NCBI RefSeq assembly: GCF_026000435.1
Contig: NZ_AP026763.1
Coordinates: 310,001 to 374,000 of the forward strand
Origin: Vibrio sp. STUT-A11
Lineage (GTDB): Bacteria > Pseudomonadota > Gammaproteobacteria > Enterobacterales > Vibrionaceae
DNA: 64,000 nucleotides
Direction of reading: 5' to 3'
In this document: positions 48,731 to 57,061 of the stretch, in pieces
Layout: each line of letters begins with the position of its first letter
Position numbering within the stretch: the stretch's first letter is position 1
Program-made: the position numbers and the translations under genes
Notes under the pieces: generated by a model
What the model saw: the letters and a program-made list of their open reading frames with translations, nothing else
Told to the model about the DNA's origin: nothing
Database searches by the model: none

Positions 48731-50089
48731 TTAAGATTCAAGCTGTTCTTTCGGCTCTTGCACTACGCTATGCTCTTTGGTTTCGGAGGCGGCTAAAGCG
48801 TTACGCTCTTCCTCCATCTTCTTTTCTTCTTCTTTGGCTTTTTCAATCATTGGTGTAATGGTTGAGCCTTGAATCAAAATAGAGAACACAACCACGGCGT
48901 AAGTCATTACCAGGATGATCTCTTTTACGTCGATCAACTTGTCTTGTACGACCCATATTCCTGACGGGATAGAAAGTGCCATTGCAAGCGCTAGACCACC
49001 ACGCAGGCCACCCCAGGTCAGGATCTTGACTGACCAACGGTTATATTTTCTGTATCGCTTAAAGCCAATGTATGAGAGAAAGACACTAAGGTAACGTGAT
49101 GCTAGTACTAGAGGTACGGCGATGGCCATCATGATCCAGTCTTCTTGGTGGAATTTGAACAGCAGCATCGACATACCGATTAAAAGGAACAGAACGCCAT
49201 TTAGAAACTCATCGACCAATTCCCAGAAGTGGTCGAGGTGGTCTTCACTCTCTTTAGAGAAGCCAATAAAGCGTGTCCAGTTGCCAATCATAATCCCAGA
49301 TACAACCATTGCTAATGGGCCTGAAACGTGAAGGTATTCTGCGAAAGCATAACCTGCAGTTGGCACACCAATAGTAAGTAGCAGCTCCATTGAGTGGTCA
49401 TTGGTCGCACTAATTAAGTAGTGGAACAGCAAGCCAAGTAGGAAACCATAAAAGATCCCCCCAATCGCTTCCTGGATAAAGAGCATTGTGACGCTGCCTA
49501 CGGTAGGTGCTTCAGTGCCAAATGCGATAGTAAATAAGGTGACAAAAATAACCAGACCGAAGCCGTCATTGAACAATGACTCACCTTCAATTTGTGTCGA
49601 GATACGTTTTGGAGCATCTAATTTTTTCACAATGGCGAGAACGGCTATCGGGTCAGTTGGGGAGATCAATGAACCGAATAGTAGGCAGTAAATTAAGTCA
49701 AACTTAATTCCGATCAGTAAGCAGATTCCATATAGAGCAAAACCGATGAAGAATGTTGAAAACAGAGTGGCTGCGAGTGCTAATACTGTGATTTCCCACT
49801 TCTGATCTTTCAGGTTTGGTAGTTTAATTCCTAAGCCGCCTGCAAATAGCAAAAATCCAAGGATACCTTTGAGCAAGAAGTCTTCGAAGTTGATTCTGGT
49901 TACTGTTTCTGTCGCTATCTCTGTGAGATGGAACCAGTTATTTTGACCAGCAATTAGGATGAGGAGAGAAAGTACCATTGAACCTGCGGTAATGGCGATG
50001 GTGGTTTGCATCTTTCCTATTTTGCTGTTTACAAAGGCTATTAGCATCGCAGCAGCGGAGAGAAAACATAAAGTATGATAGACCGACAT
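48731..50089 (-). CDS. Monovalent cation/proton antiporter, CPA1 (NhaP-type)
   Basis: An integral membrane protein of 452 residues with about 12 hydrophobic helices. The core motif GSLISPTDPIAVLAIVKKLDAP and the following ESLFNDGFGLV are typical of CPA1 Na+(K+)/H+ antiporters. GGLRGGLALAMALSIP is the conserved later segment. The C terminus is a charged cytoplasmic tail (EKAKEEEKKMEEERN). I start at 50089 (MSVYHTLCFLS) because the first helix begins there; the frame is open 21 codons further. It is divergent from metH. The insertion sequence sits just behind its stop. Confidence 0.88.
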   Translation of the reverse strand: MSVYHTLCFLSAAAMLIAFVNSKIGKMQTTIAITAGSMVLSLLILIAGQNNWFHLTEIATETVTRINFEDFLLKGILGFLLFAGGLGIKLPNLKDQKWEITVLALAATLFSTFFIGFALYGICLLIGIKFDLIYCLLFGSLISPTDPIAVLAIVKKLDAPKRISTQIEGESLFNDGFGLVIFVTLFTIAFGTEAPTVGSVTMLFIQEAIGGIFYGFLLGLLFHYLISATNDHSMELLLTIGVPTAGYAFAEYLHVSGPLAMVVSGIMIGNWTRFIGFSKESEDHLDHFWELVDEFLNGVLFLLIGMSMLLFKFHQEDWIMMAIAVPLVLASRYLSVFLSYIGFKRYRKYNRWSVKILTWGGLRGGLALAMALSIPSGIWVVQDKLIDVKEIILVMTYAVVVFSILIQGSTITPMIEKAKEEEKKMEEERNALAASETKEHSVVQEPKEQLES

Positions 50090-50215
50090 TAGAACACTCT
50101 GTTTGTAACATTTTATGAATGGAATTCTCGGCTGATGCTGCTTAAATAGCAAACATTTTTTCGTGATTATTTGATAAGAGAAGAGGTCGATAAAATAATC
50201 ATGAAATCTGTATTT

Positions 50216-50231
50216 AGACGTCTAGACTCCT
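50216..50231. promoter_or_regulatory. MetJ operator (met boxes) upstream of metH
   Basis: AGACGTCT (50216-50223) is a perfect met box, directly followed by AGACTCCT (6 of 8). MetJ binds tandem eight-base boxes. It lies 51 bases before the metH start, in the divergent gap with the antiporter. Confidence 0.75.
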
Positions 50232-50281
50232 GAAGTTTGTGTGATAGGATGACAGCATAACGAAAGGAATGAGGCTGTACT

Positions 50282-53200
50282 GTGGGAACTAATGTAAGAC
50301 AACAGATTGAAGCTCAATTGAAGCAACGTATTCTTCTGATTGATGGTGGTATGGGCACTATGATTCAGGGATACAAACTTGAAGAGCACGATTATCGAGG
50401 AGAGCGCTTTACGGACTGGCACAGTGATCTAAAGGGTAACAACGACTTGTTGGTACTGAGTCAGCCTCAATTGATCAAAGAAATACACAGCGCTTACCTC
50501 GAAGCTGGTGCTGATATCTTAGAAACCAACACCTTTAATGCGACCACTATCGCGATGGCTGACTACGATATGGAAAGCCTAAGTGAGGAGATAAACTTTG
50601 CAGCTGCAAAGTTAGCTCGTGAGGTGGCGGATGAATGGACGGCTAAAACGCCGGAAAAGCCGCGCTATGTTGCAGGTGTTCTGGGCCCAACCAACCGTAC
50701 GTGTTCTATCTCTCCGGATGTAAACGATCCTGGTTACCGCAATGTGAGTTTTGATGAATTGGTCGAAGCTTACTCTGAATCTACTCGAGCCTTAATCAAA
50801 GGTGGTTCAGACTTAATTCTTATCGAAACAATCTTTGATACCTTGAATGCGAAAGCGTGTGCATTCGCTGTGGATTCAGTATTTGAAGAGCTTGGTATCG
50901 AGCTTCCAGTGATGATCTCTGGCACCATTACCGATGCATCTGGCCGAACACTATCTGGTCAAACGACGGAAGCCTTTTACAATTCATTACGCCACGTGAG
51001 GCCTATCTCATTTGGCTTAAACTGTGCGCTTGGCCCTGATGAACTGCGCCCATATGTCGAAGAACTTTCACGCATATCTGAATCTTTCGTGTCTGCTCAC
51101 CCTAATGCCGGGTTGCCAAATGCATTCGGTGAATATGACTTGTCTCCTGAAGATATGGCGAAGCATGTTAAAGAGTGGGCTGAAAGTGGATTCTTGAACT
51201 TAATTGGCGGCTGTTGTGGTACAACGCCTGAACATATCCGCCAAATGGCAGAAGCTGTTAATCAGGTTACTCCTCGTCAGTTACCAGAGCTTCAGGTTGC
51301 ATGCCGTTTATCTGGCCTAGAGCCACTGACCATCGAGAAAGAATCCTTGTTTATTAACGTTGGTGAACGTACTAACGTAACGGGTTCAGCTCGCTTTAAG
51401 CGCTTAATCAAAGAAGAGTTATATGATGAAGCACTCGATGTTGCTCGTCAGCAAGTGGAAAACGGCGCGCAAATCATCGATATCAACATGGATGAAGGCA
51501 TGCTGGATGCAGAGGCATGTATGGTTCGCTTCCTGAACCTGTGTGCTTCTGAGCCTGAAATATCCAAAGTGCCTATCATGGTTGACTCTTCTAAGTGGGA
51601 AGTCATCGAAGCCGGCCTGAAATGTATTCAGGGTAAAGGCATCGTGAACTCGATTTCTCTAAAAGAAGGTAAAGAGAAGTTTGTCGAGCAGGCCAAACTG
51701 ATTCGCCGCTATGGTGCCGCTGTTATCGTGATGGCATTCGATGAAGTCGGACAAGCAGATACACGTGAACGCAAAATTGAAATTTGTACCAATGCTTACC
51801 GTATCTTGGTTGATGAAGTTGGCTTCCCACCAGAAGATATTATCTTTGACCCAAATATTTTTGCGGTTGCAACAGGTATCGATGAGCACAACAACTACGC
51901 TGTCGATTTTATCGAAGCGGTTGGCGACATCAAACGTGACCTGCCGCATGCGATGATATCTGGTGGTGTGTCTAACGTTTCGTTCTCTTTCCGTGGCAAT
52001 AACTACGTTCGTGAAGCGATTCATGCCGTATTCCTTTACCACTGTTTCAAAAACGGTATGGATATGGGCATCGTTAACGCTGGTCAGCTGGAGATTTACG
52101 ATAACGTACCTGAAAAGCTGCGCGAAGCGGTAGAAGATGTCGTTCTTAACCGTCGTGATGATGCTACTGAAAGGCTTTTGGATATCGCTTCAGAATACGC
52201 TGATAAAGGTGTGGGTAAAGAGGAAGATGCCTCTGCACTGGAGTGGAGAACTTGGCCAGTCGAAAAACGTTTAGAACATGCTCTAGTTAAGGGCATTACC
52301 GAGTTTATCGTTGAAGACACTGAAGAAGCTCGTGTTAATGCGTCTAAACCATTAGAGGTCATCGAAGGCCCATTGATGGATGGTATGAACGTGGTCGGCG
52401 ACTTGTTTGGTGAAGGTAAGATGTTCCTTCCTCAGGTCGTGAAGTCGGCGCGTGTAATGAAACAGGCGGTTGCTCATTTAGAACCATTTATCGACGCAGA
52501 GAAGCAGGTCGGTCAGACCAACGGTAAGATCTTACTCGCGACGGTAAAAGGCGATGTACACGATATCGGTAAAAATATCGTCGGCGTTGTATTGCAATGT
52601 AACAACTACGAGATCATCGATCTTGGCGTTATGGTGCCGTGTGAAAAGATCCTTAAAGTCGCTAAAGAAGAGAACGTCGATATTATCGGTCTGTCGGGTC
52701 TGATTACTCCGTCATTAGATGAGATGGTTCATGTAGCTAAAGAGATGGAGCGTCTTGACTTTGATCTGCCATTGCTGATTGGCGGCGCGACAACGTCGAA
52801 AGCGCATACTGCGGTTAAAATTGAACAGAACTACAAACATCCGGTCGTTTACGTCAACAATGCTTCACGTGCCGTAGGTGTTTGTACGTCACTATTGTCT
52901 GATGAACGTCGACCTGATTTCGTCGAAAAATTAAATGCCGACTACGAGCGTGTGCGTGATCAACACAATCGTAAAAAGCCACGAACCAAGCCAGTCACTC
53001 TGGAAGAAGCTCGCGCAAACAAAGTGGCAATTGACTGGAAGGCGTATACACCTCCAGCACCAAAACAATCAGGGATTCATATTTTCGACGATTTTGATGT
53101 CGCAACCTTGCGTAAGTACATCGACTGGACCCCGTTCTTTATGACCTGGTCACTTGTTGGTAAATACCCATCGATTTTCGATCACGAAGAAGTGGGTGAA

Positions 53201-53962
53201 GAAGCAAAGCGTTTGTTCCATGATGCTAATGAACTCCTTGATCGTGTTGAAAACGAAGGTCTGATGAAAGCACGAGGCATGTGTGGTCTGTTCCCTGCGG
53301 CAAGTGTGGGAGATGACATTGAAGTGTACACGGATGAATCGCGTTCAGAAGTCGCGAAAGTCCTGTGTAACCTTCGCCAGCAAACTGAGAAACCAAAAGG
53401 CTTTAACTACTGCTTGTCTGATTATGTCGCACCAAAAGACTCGGGTAAGCACGACTGGATTGGCGCGTTTGCGGTCACTGGTGGAATTGGCGAGCGTGAA
53501 CTTGCGGATGAGTATAAGGCTAAGGGTGATGATTATAATGCCATTATGATCCAAGCGGTGGCCGATCGTCTGGCAGAAGCTTTTGCTGAATATCTGCATG
53601 AGCATGTGCGTAAAGAAATCTGGGGTTATGCTGAAGATGAGAATTTATCTAACGATGAGCTAATCCGTGAAAAATACCAAGGTATTCGACCTGCGCCTGG
53701 CTACCCAGCATGCCCAGAGCATACGGAAAAAGGACCGTTATGGGATCTTCTGAACGTAGAAGAGAATATCGGTATGTCTTTGACATCCAGCTATGCCATG
53801 TACCCAGGAGCCTCGGTGTCTGGTTGGTACTTCTCTCATCCGGATTCTCGCTACTTTGCGATCGCGCAGATCCAGGAAGATCAGTTAGAAAGCTACGCTG
53901 AACGTAAAGGTTGGGACAGGCTTGAAGCAGAAAAATGGTTAGGTCCGAATATTAACGGTTAA
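50282..53962 (+). CDS. metH: Methionine synthase, cobalamin-dependent
   Basis: Transfers methyl from methyltetrahydrofolate to homocysteine through B12. The 1226-residue protein is modular. The homocysteine domain has zinc cysteines in GGCCGTTPEHIR, the folate domain has INVGERTNVTGSARF, the cobalamin domain has the axial histidine in GDVHDIGKNI, and a C-terminal SAM-reactivation domain follows (AMYPGASVSGWYF). Start is a GTG at 50282 with AAGGAATGAGG upstream. The preceding met box suggests MetJ repression. Confidence 0.97.
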   Translation: MGTNVRQQIEAQLKQRILLIDGGMGTMIQGYKLEEHDYRGERFTDWHSDLKGNNDLLVLSQPQLIKEIHSAYLEAGADILETNTFNATTIAMADYDMESLSEEINFAAAKLAREVADEWTAKTPEKPRYVAGVLGPTNRTCSISPDVNDPGYRNVSFDELVEAYSESTRALIKGGSDLILIETIFDTLNAKACAFAVDSVFEELGIELPVMISGTITDASGRTLSGQTTEAFYNSLRHVRPISFGLNCALGPDELRPYVEELSRISESFVSAHPNAGLPNAFGEYDLSPEDMAKHVKEWAESGFLNLIGGCCGTTPEHIRQMAEAVNQVTPRQLPELQVACRLSGLEPLTIEKESLFINVGERTNVTGSARFKRLIKEELYDEALDVARQQVENGAQIIDINMDEGMLDAEACMVRFLNLCASEPEISKVPIMVDSSKWEVIEAGLKCIQGKGIVNSISLKEGKEKFVEQAKLIRRYGAAVIVMAFDEVGQADTRERKIEICTNAYRILVDEVGFPPEDIIFDPNIFAVATGIDEHNNYAVDFIEAVGDIKRDLPHAMISGGVSNVSFSFRGNNYVREAIHAVFLYHCFKNGMDMGIVNAGQLEIYDNVPEKLREAVEDVVLNRRDDATERLLDIASEYADKGVGKEEDASALEWRTWPVEKRLEHALVKGITEFIVEDTEEARVNASKPLEVIEGPLMDGMNVVGDLFGEGKMFLPQVVKSARVMKQAVAHLEPFIDAEKQVGQTNGKILLATVKGDVHDIGKNIVGVVLQCNNYEIIDLGVMVPCEKILKVAKEENVDIIGLSGLITPSLDEMVHVAKEMERLDFDLPLLIGGATTSKAHTAVKIEQNYKHPVVYVNNASRAVGVCTSLLSDERRPDFVEKLNADYERVRDQHNRKKPRTKPVTLEEARANKVAIDWKAYTPPAPKQSGIHIFDDFDVATLRKYIDWTPFFMTWSLVGKYPSIFDHEEVGEEAKRLFHDANELLDRVENEGLMKARGMCGLFPAASVGDDIEVYTDESRSEVAKVLCNLRQQTEKPKGFNYCLSDYVAPKDSGKHDWIGAFAVTGGIGERELADEYKAKGDDYNAIMIQAVADRLAEAFAEYLHEHVRKEIWGYAEDENLSNDELIREKYQGIRPAPGYPACPEHTEKGPLWDLLNVEENIGMSLTSSYAMYPGASVSGWYFSHPDSRYFAIAQIQEDQLESYAERKGWDRLEAEKWLGPNING

Positions 53963-53975
53963 TCCAACGGAAAGA

Positions 53976-54005
53976 GAAAGGGCTGCCATTCGGCAGCCCT
54001 TTTTA
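53976..54005. terminator. Terminator between metH and lysC
   Basis: AAAGGGCTGCC-ATTC-GGCAGCCCTTTTT. Convergent genes lie on both sides, so it may act both ways. Confidence 0.9.
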
Positions 54006-54025
54006 TATTGTGAGATGAACTGTGT

Positions 54026-55378
54026 TTATTTTTCAAAAAGCTCAGCATGCAGTTTTTGAATCGCCTGTTGCGACTCTGACTTGTGCAGTAGGAAGCACAA
54101 GTTATGCGGGCTCGCACCGTAGCAAATCATACGCAGGTTAAAGTCTTCTAATGTACCGAATACTTGTTTGGCGTATCCCTTGCTGCCGCTCATGTTGTTT
54201 CCGATAAGAGCTACCAAGCATAGGTCGTGCTCTACTTCTACTTTACACAACTCTTCTAGTTCTTCTCTTACGGCTTGAGGTAGCTGTGGTGCACCACCAG
54301 AGGTATCTGTTTGGTCTAGGGTTAACGAAACACTGATTTCTGAAGTGGTAATCAGGTCCACTGAAATTTTGTGTTTAGCCAGAATCTCGAACACTTTAGC
54401 CAGGAAGCCGTATGCATGGAACATGCTTGCACTACGTAGAGTGACCATAGTCTGGTTGCAACGCAATGCAAGAGCTCGGTATAGCGGCGAGCTTTCTACT
54501 TGGTGACGAATCCATGTGCCACCTGCCTCTGGATCTTTAGAAGAGCCAACAAACACCGGAATGTCGTGGCGTAGTGCTGGAACCAGTGTAGAAGGGTGGA
54601 GGATCTTGGCACCGAAGTTTGCCATTTCTGACGCTTCACTAAAGCTGATCTCTGGGATTGGTGACGCTTTTGGCGCAATACGTGGGTCTGTTGTGTAGAT
54701 GCCCGGAACGTCGGTCCAGATTTCTAAGCCAGAAGCTTTTACGCCTTCAGCAATGAGTGCGGCACTGTAATCACTGCCACCACGACCTAATGTGGTTGTA
54801 TTACCTTCTTTGTCTGAGCCGATGAAGCCCTGGGTGATGACGACTGACTCCTGACAGACTGGTACTAACTTTTCTTGTGCCAGTTGAGAAATCGCTTCGA
54901 CATTTGGCTCAGCACGTCCGAAGTTCGCGTCAGTTCTCAATACATCACGAATATCGAAACGTACCGCATTGATACCACGCTCTCTCATCAGTTGAGCCAG
55001 AATGTGCGTCGACATTAGCTCACCACACGCCACTAAATGGTCCGTCAGTTTAGCGCTAGCTTGGATAGACGCCGCTTCTGCAAGGCTGGTTACCGTATCA
55101 AGGATAGCGTACACCTCTGCGCTTGCTTCTGCTGCATCTCTTAGCTGACTAAGGATGTCATCATGAATTTCTGCTAGCTTACGCAGCAACTCGGCACGCT
55201 GCTCCTGATCCTGAACACCATTGGCAAGTTCTACCAGTAGGTTGGTGACACCAGAGCAAGCGCTGCTAACGACAAGGCGAGTATTTGGATTGTTTTCAAT
55301 AATGGCGGCACAACGGCTCATTGCCTCGAAATTGGCAACACTGGTTCCACCGAATTTTGCTACGTTAAATGCGCTCAC
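54026..55378 (-). CDS. lysC: Lysine-sensitive aspartate kinase III
   Basis: Phosphorylates aspartate at the head of the lysine/threonine/methionine branch. The 450-residue enzyme has VAKFGGTSVANFEAM at the N terminus, TLGRGGSDYSAAL in the kinase core, and C-terminal ACT domains for feedback inhibition. It is monofunctional, with no homoserine dehydrogenase. Start is a GTG at 55378 with GGGAG before it. A lysine riboswitch in the leader identifies it as the lysine-controlled isozyme. Confidence 0.97.
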   Translation of the reverse strand: MSAFNVAKFGGTSVANFEAMSRCAAIIENNPNTRLVVSSACSGVTNLLVELANGVQDQEQRAELLRKLAEIHDDILSQLRDAAEASAEVYAILDTVTSLAEAASIQASAKLTDHLVACGELMSTHILAQLMRERGINAVRFDIRDVLRTDANFGRAEPNVEAISQLAQEKLVPVCQESVVITQGFIGSDKEGNTTTLGRGGSDYSAALIAEGVKASGLEIWTDVPGIYTTDPRIAPKASPIPEISFSEASEMANFGAKILHPSTLVPALRHDIPVFVGSSKDPEAGGTWIRHQVESSPLYRALALRCNQTMVTLRSASMFHAYGFLAKVFEILAKHKISVDLITTSEISVSLTLDQTDTSGGAPQLPQAVREELEELCKVEVEHDLCLVALIGNNMSGSKGYAKQVFGTLEDFNLRMICYGASPHNLCFLLHKSESQQAIQKLHAELFEK

Positions 55379-55481
55379 TGCGTTCTCCCACGACTTCCTA
55401 AAAGTAAGATATATCCGATATATTAGTGAGGAAAGGAACAGAGCAAAAAGAGAGGTACTTAGAATGATATTTGAAATATTT

Positions 55482-55672
55482 TACCCTCAGAAGCTCTTCA
55501 TCAGACAATGCTGATGACAGTTGATGGGATTCAACCCACGTCAACCGACAAGTCAAACCCTGCAAATTTGACTTACCTCGGCACTACTCCCCCTGAATGA
55601 TTGGTATTGGAATTGAGGCTCCACAAATCATCTACCTGGGTAGTGCTCCTCTTCTACATAAAGCTCAAACAT
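55482..55672 (-). promoter_or_regulatory. Lysine riboswitch of lysC
   Basis: Read leftwards, the leader contains the hallmark segments in order: AGAAGAGGAGCACTACCCA, GGAGCC, AGGGGGAGTAGTGCCGAGGT, GGGTTGAATCCCAT and CTTCTGAGGGTAAAATA. They match the E. coli lysC L-box in order and spacing. It ends about 100 bases before the start codon. I see no clear terminator between it and the gene, so control may act on translation or mRNA decay. Confidence 0.9.
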
Positions 55673-55889
55673 TGAACGGTTTTGGCGTCATAATGTCAAT
55701 GAATATTTCAATGATCCTGCAATTTTTTATTAGCGAATTTGTGACAGTGGTGTGAACTCAATACATAAGGCTAATTGCCGAGCCCTACAAAATCCATTAG
55801 TGTGAGTTCTTTGATCCCCGAGACTTACTCAAAATACTAAAAACTATTGTCCTCACTCGGGTTAAGTAACGTCAAACAAAGGAGCTCAC
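55673..55889 (+). other. Leader of the class V aminotransferase gene, with a hairpin
   Basis: This gene-free stretch must contain both the lysC promoter and that of the aminotransferase. CCCGAG (near 55817) can pair with CTCGGG (near 55856) across an AT-rich loop, 30 bases before the start codon. No known riboswitch motif is recognised. Confidence 0.35.
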
Positions 55890-57011
55890 ATGCCGATCCA
55901 AAGCTTTATCCCCCCTCATCGTATCTTAATGGGACCTGGCCCTTCGGATATTTACCCGCAAGTACTACAAGCGCTAAGTCGCCCAACGGTTGGTCACCTG
56001 GACCCTCTATTTATTGCCATGATGGATGAGTTAAAACAACTGCTTAAATATGCTTTCCAGACAGAAAACGAATTCACGATTGCCGTCTCTGCACCAGGTA
56101 GTGCAGGCATGGAAGCGTGCTTTGTTAACCTTATCGAGAAAGGTGACAAAGTTATCGTATGCCGAAATGGTGTTTTTGGTGAGCGCATGCGTGAAAACGT
56201 CGTTCGTGCTGGTGGTGAAGTTGTTTTGGTTGATGACGAGTGGGGCGCGCCAGTCTCTGTCGATAAAGTAGAACAAGCACTGCAACAGCACCCTGATACA
56301 AAAATTTTGGCGTTTGTTCATGCAGAAACCTCGACAGGTGCGGTCAGCGATGCTCAAGCTTTGGGCCAATTAGCCAAACAGCACAATGCGCTATCTATTG
56401 TTGATGCGGTTACGTCATTAGGTGGGGTACCGTTAAAAGTCGATGAATGGCAATTGGATGCGGTGTACTCAGGCAGCCAAAAATGTTTGTCATGCGTTCC
56501 TGGCTTGTCTCCGGTGACATTTTCTCAGGCGGCAATTGATAAAATTCAATCGAGAACAACACCTGTTCAGAGCTGGTTCCTTGACCAAAGCTTAGTGCTT
56601 GGTTACTGGAGCGGAGAAGGTAAACGTAGCTACCATCATACCGCACCAGTGAATAGCCTGTATGCTTTGCATGAATCGTTATTGATTCTGCAAAATGAAG
56701 GCTTGGAAAATGCCTGGGCTCGTCACCAATTGATGCATGAGAAACTGAAAGACGGCCTACAAAAACTCGGTTTTGAATTCGTTGTAGAAGAAGCATATCG
56801 CTTACCTCAATTAAATGCCGTTTACGTACCGGAAGGCATTGATGAAGCGAAGGTTCGAGCTCACTTACTAGAAACCTACAACCTGGAAATTGGCGCTGGT
56901 CTTGGTGCGTTGGCAGGTAAAGCGTGGCGTATTGGCTTGATGGGCTATGCAGCTCGTCCAGAAAACGTTGCTCTATGTTTGAAAGCGCTGGAAGAGTCGC
57001 TAACAGAGTAG
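55890..57011 (+). CDS. Class V PLP-dependent aminotransferase (serine-pyruvate / alanine-glyoxylate type)
   Basis: The 373-residue fold-type I enzyme begins PPHRILMGPGPSDIYP and has SAPGSAGMEACFVNL near the PLP site. The PLP-binding lysine is in YSGSQKCLSCVPG. Such enzymes transfer amino groups from alanine or serine to glyoxylate; the exact substrate cannot be read. GGAG precedes the ATG. It is divergent from lysC and convergent with the oligosaccharyltransferase gene. Confidence 0.88.
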   Translation: MPIQSFIPPHRILMGPGPSDIYPQVLQALSRPTVGHLDPLFIAMMDELKQLLKYAFQTENEFTIAVSAPGSAGMEACFVNLIEKGDKVIVCRNGVFGERMRENVVRAGGEVVLVDDEWGAPVSVDKVEQALQQHPDTKILAFVHAETSTGAVSDAQALGQLAKQHNALSIVDAVTSLGGVPLKVDEWQLDAVYSGSQKCLSCVPGLSPVTFSQAAIDKIQSRTTPVQSWFLDQSLVLGYWSGEGKRSYHHTAPVNSLYALHESLLILQNEGLENAWARHQLMHEKLKDGLQKLGFEFVVEEAYRLPQLNAVYVPEGIDEAKVRAHLLETYNLEIGAGLGALAGKAWRIGLMGYAARPENVALCLKALEESLTE

Positions 57012-57023
57012 CGACATCTGAAG

Positions 57024-57056
57024 TAAAAAAGCGAAGGTTATCCTTCGCTTTTTTCG
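57024..57056. terminator. Bidirectional terminator
   Basis: AAAAAAGCGAAGG-TTAT-CCTTCGCTTTTTT between two convergent genes. Confidence 0.9.
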
Positions 57057-57061
57057 TTTCT

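Noticed and set aside
51659..52042. 127-codon minus-strand ORF opposite metH
   Set aside because: Antisense to the folate-binding domain, with no supporting signals.
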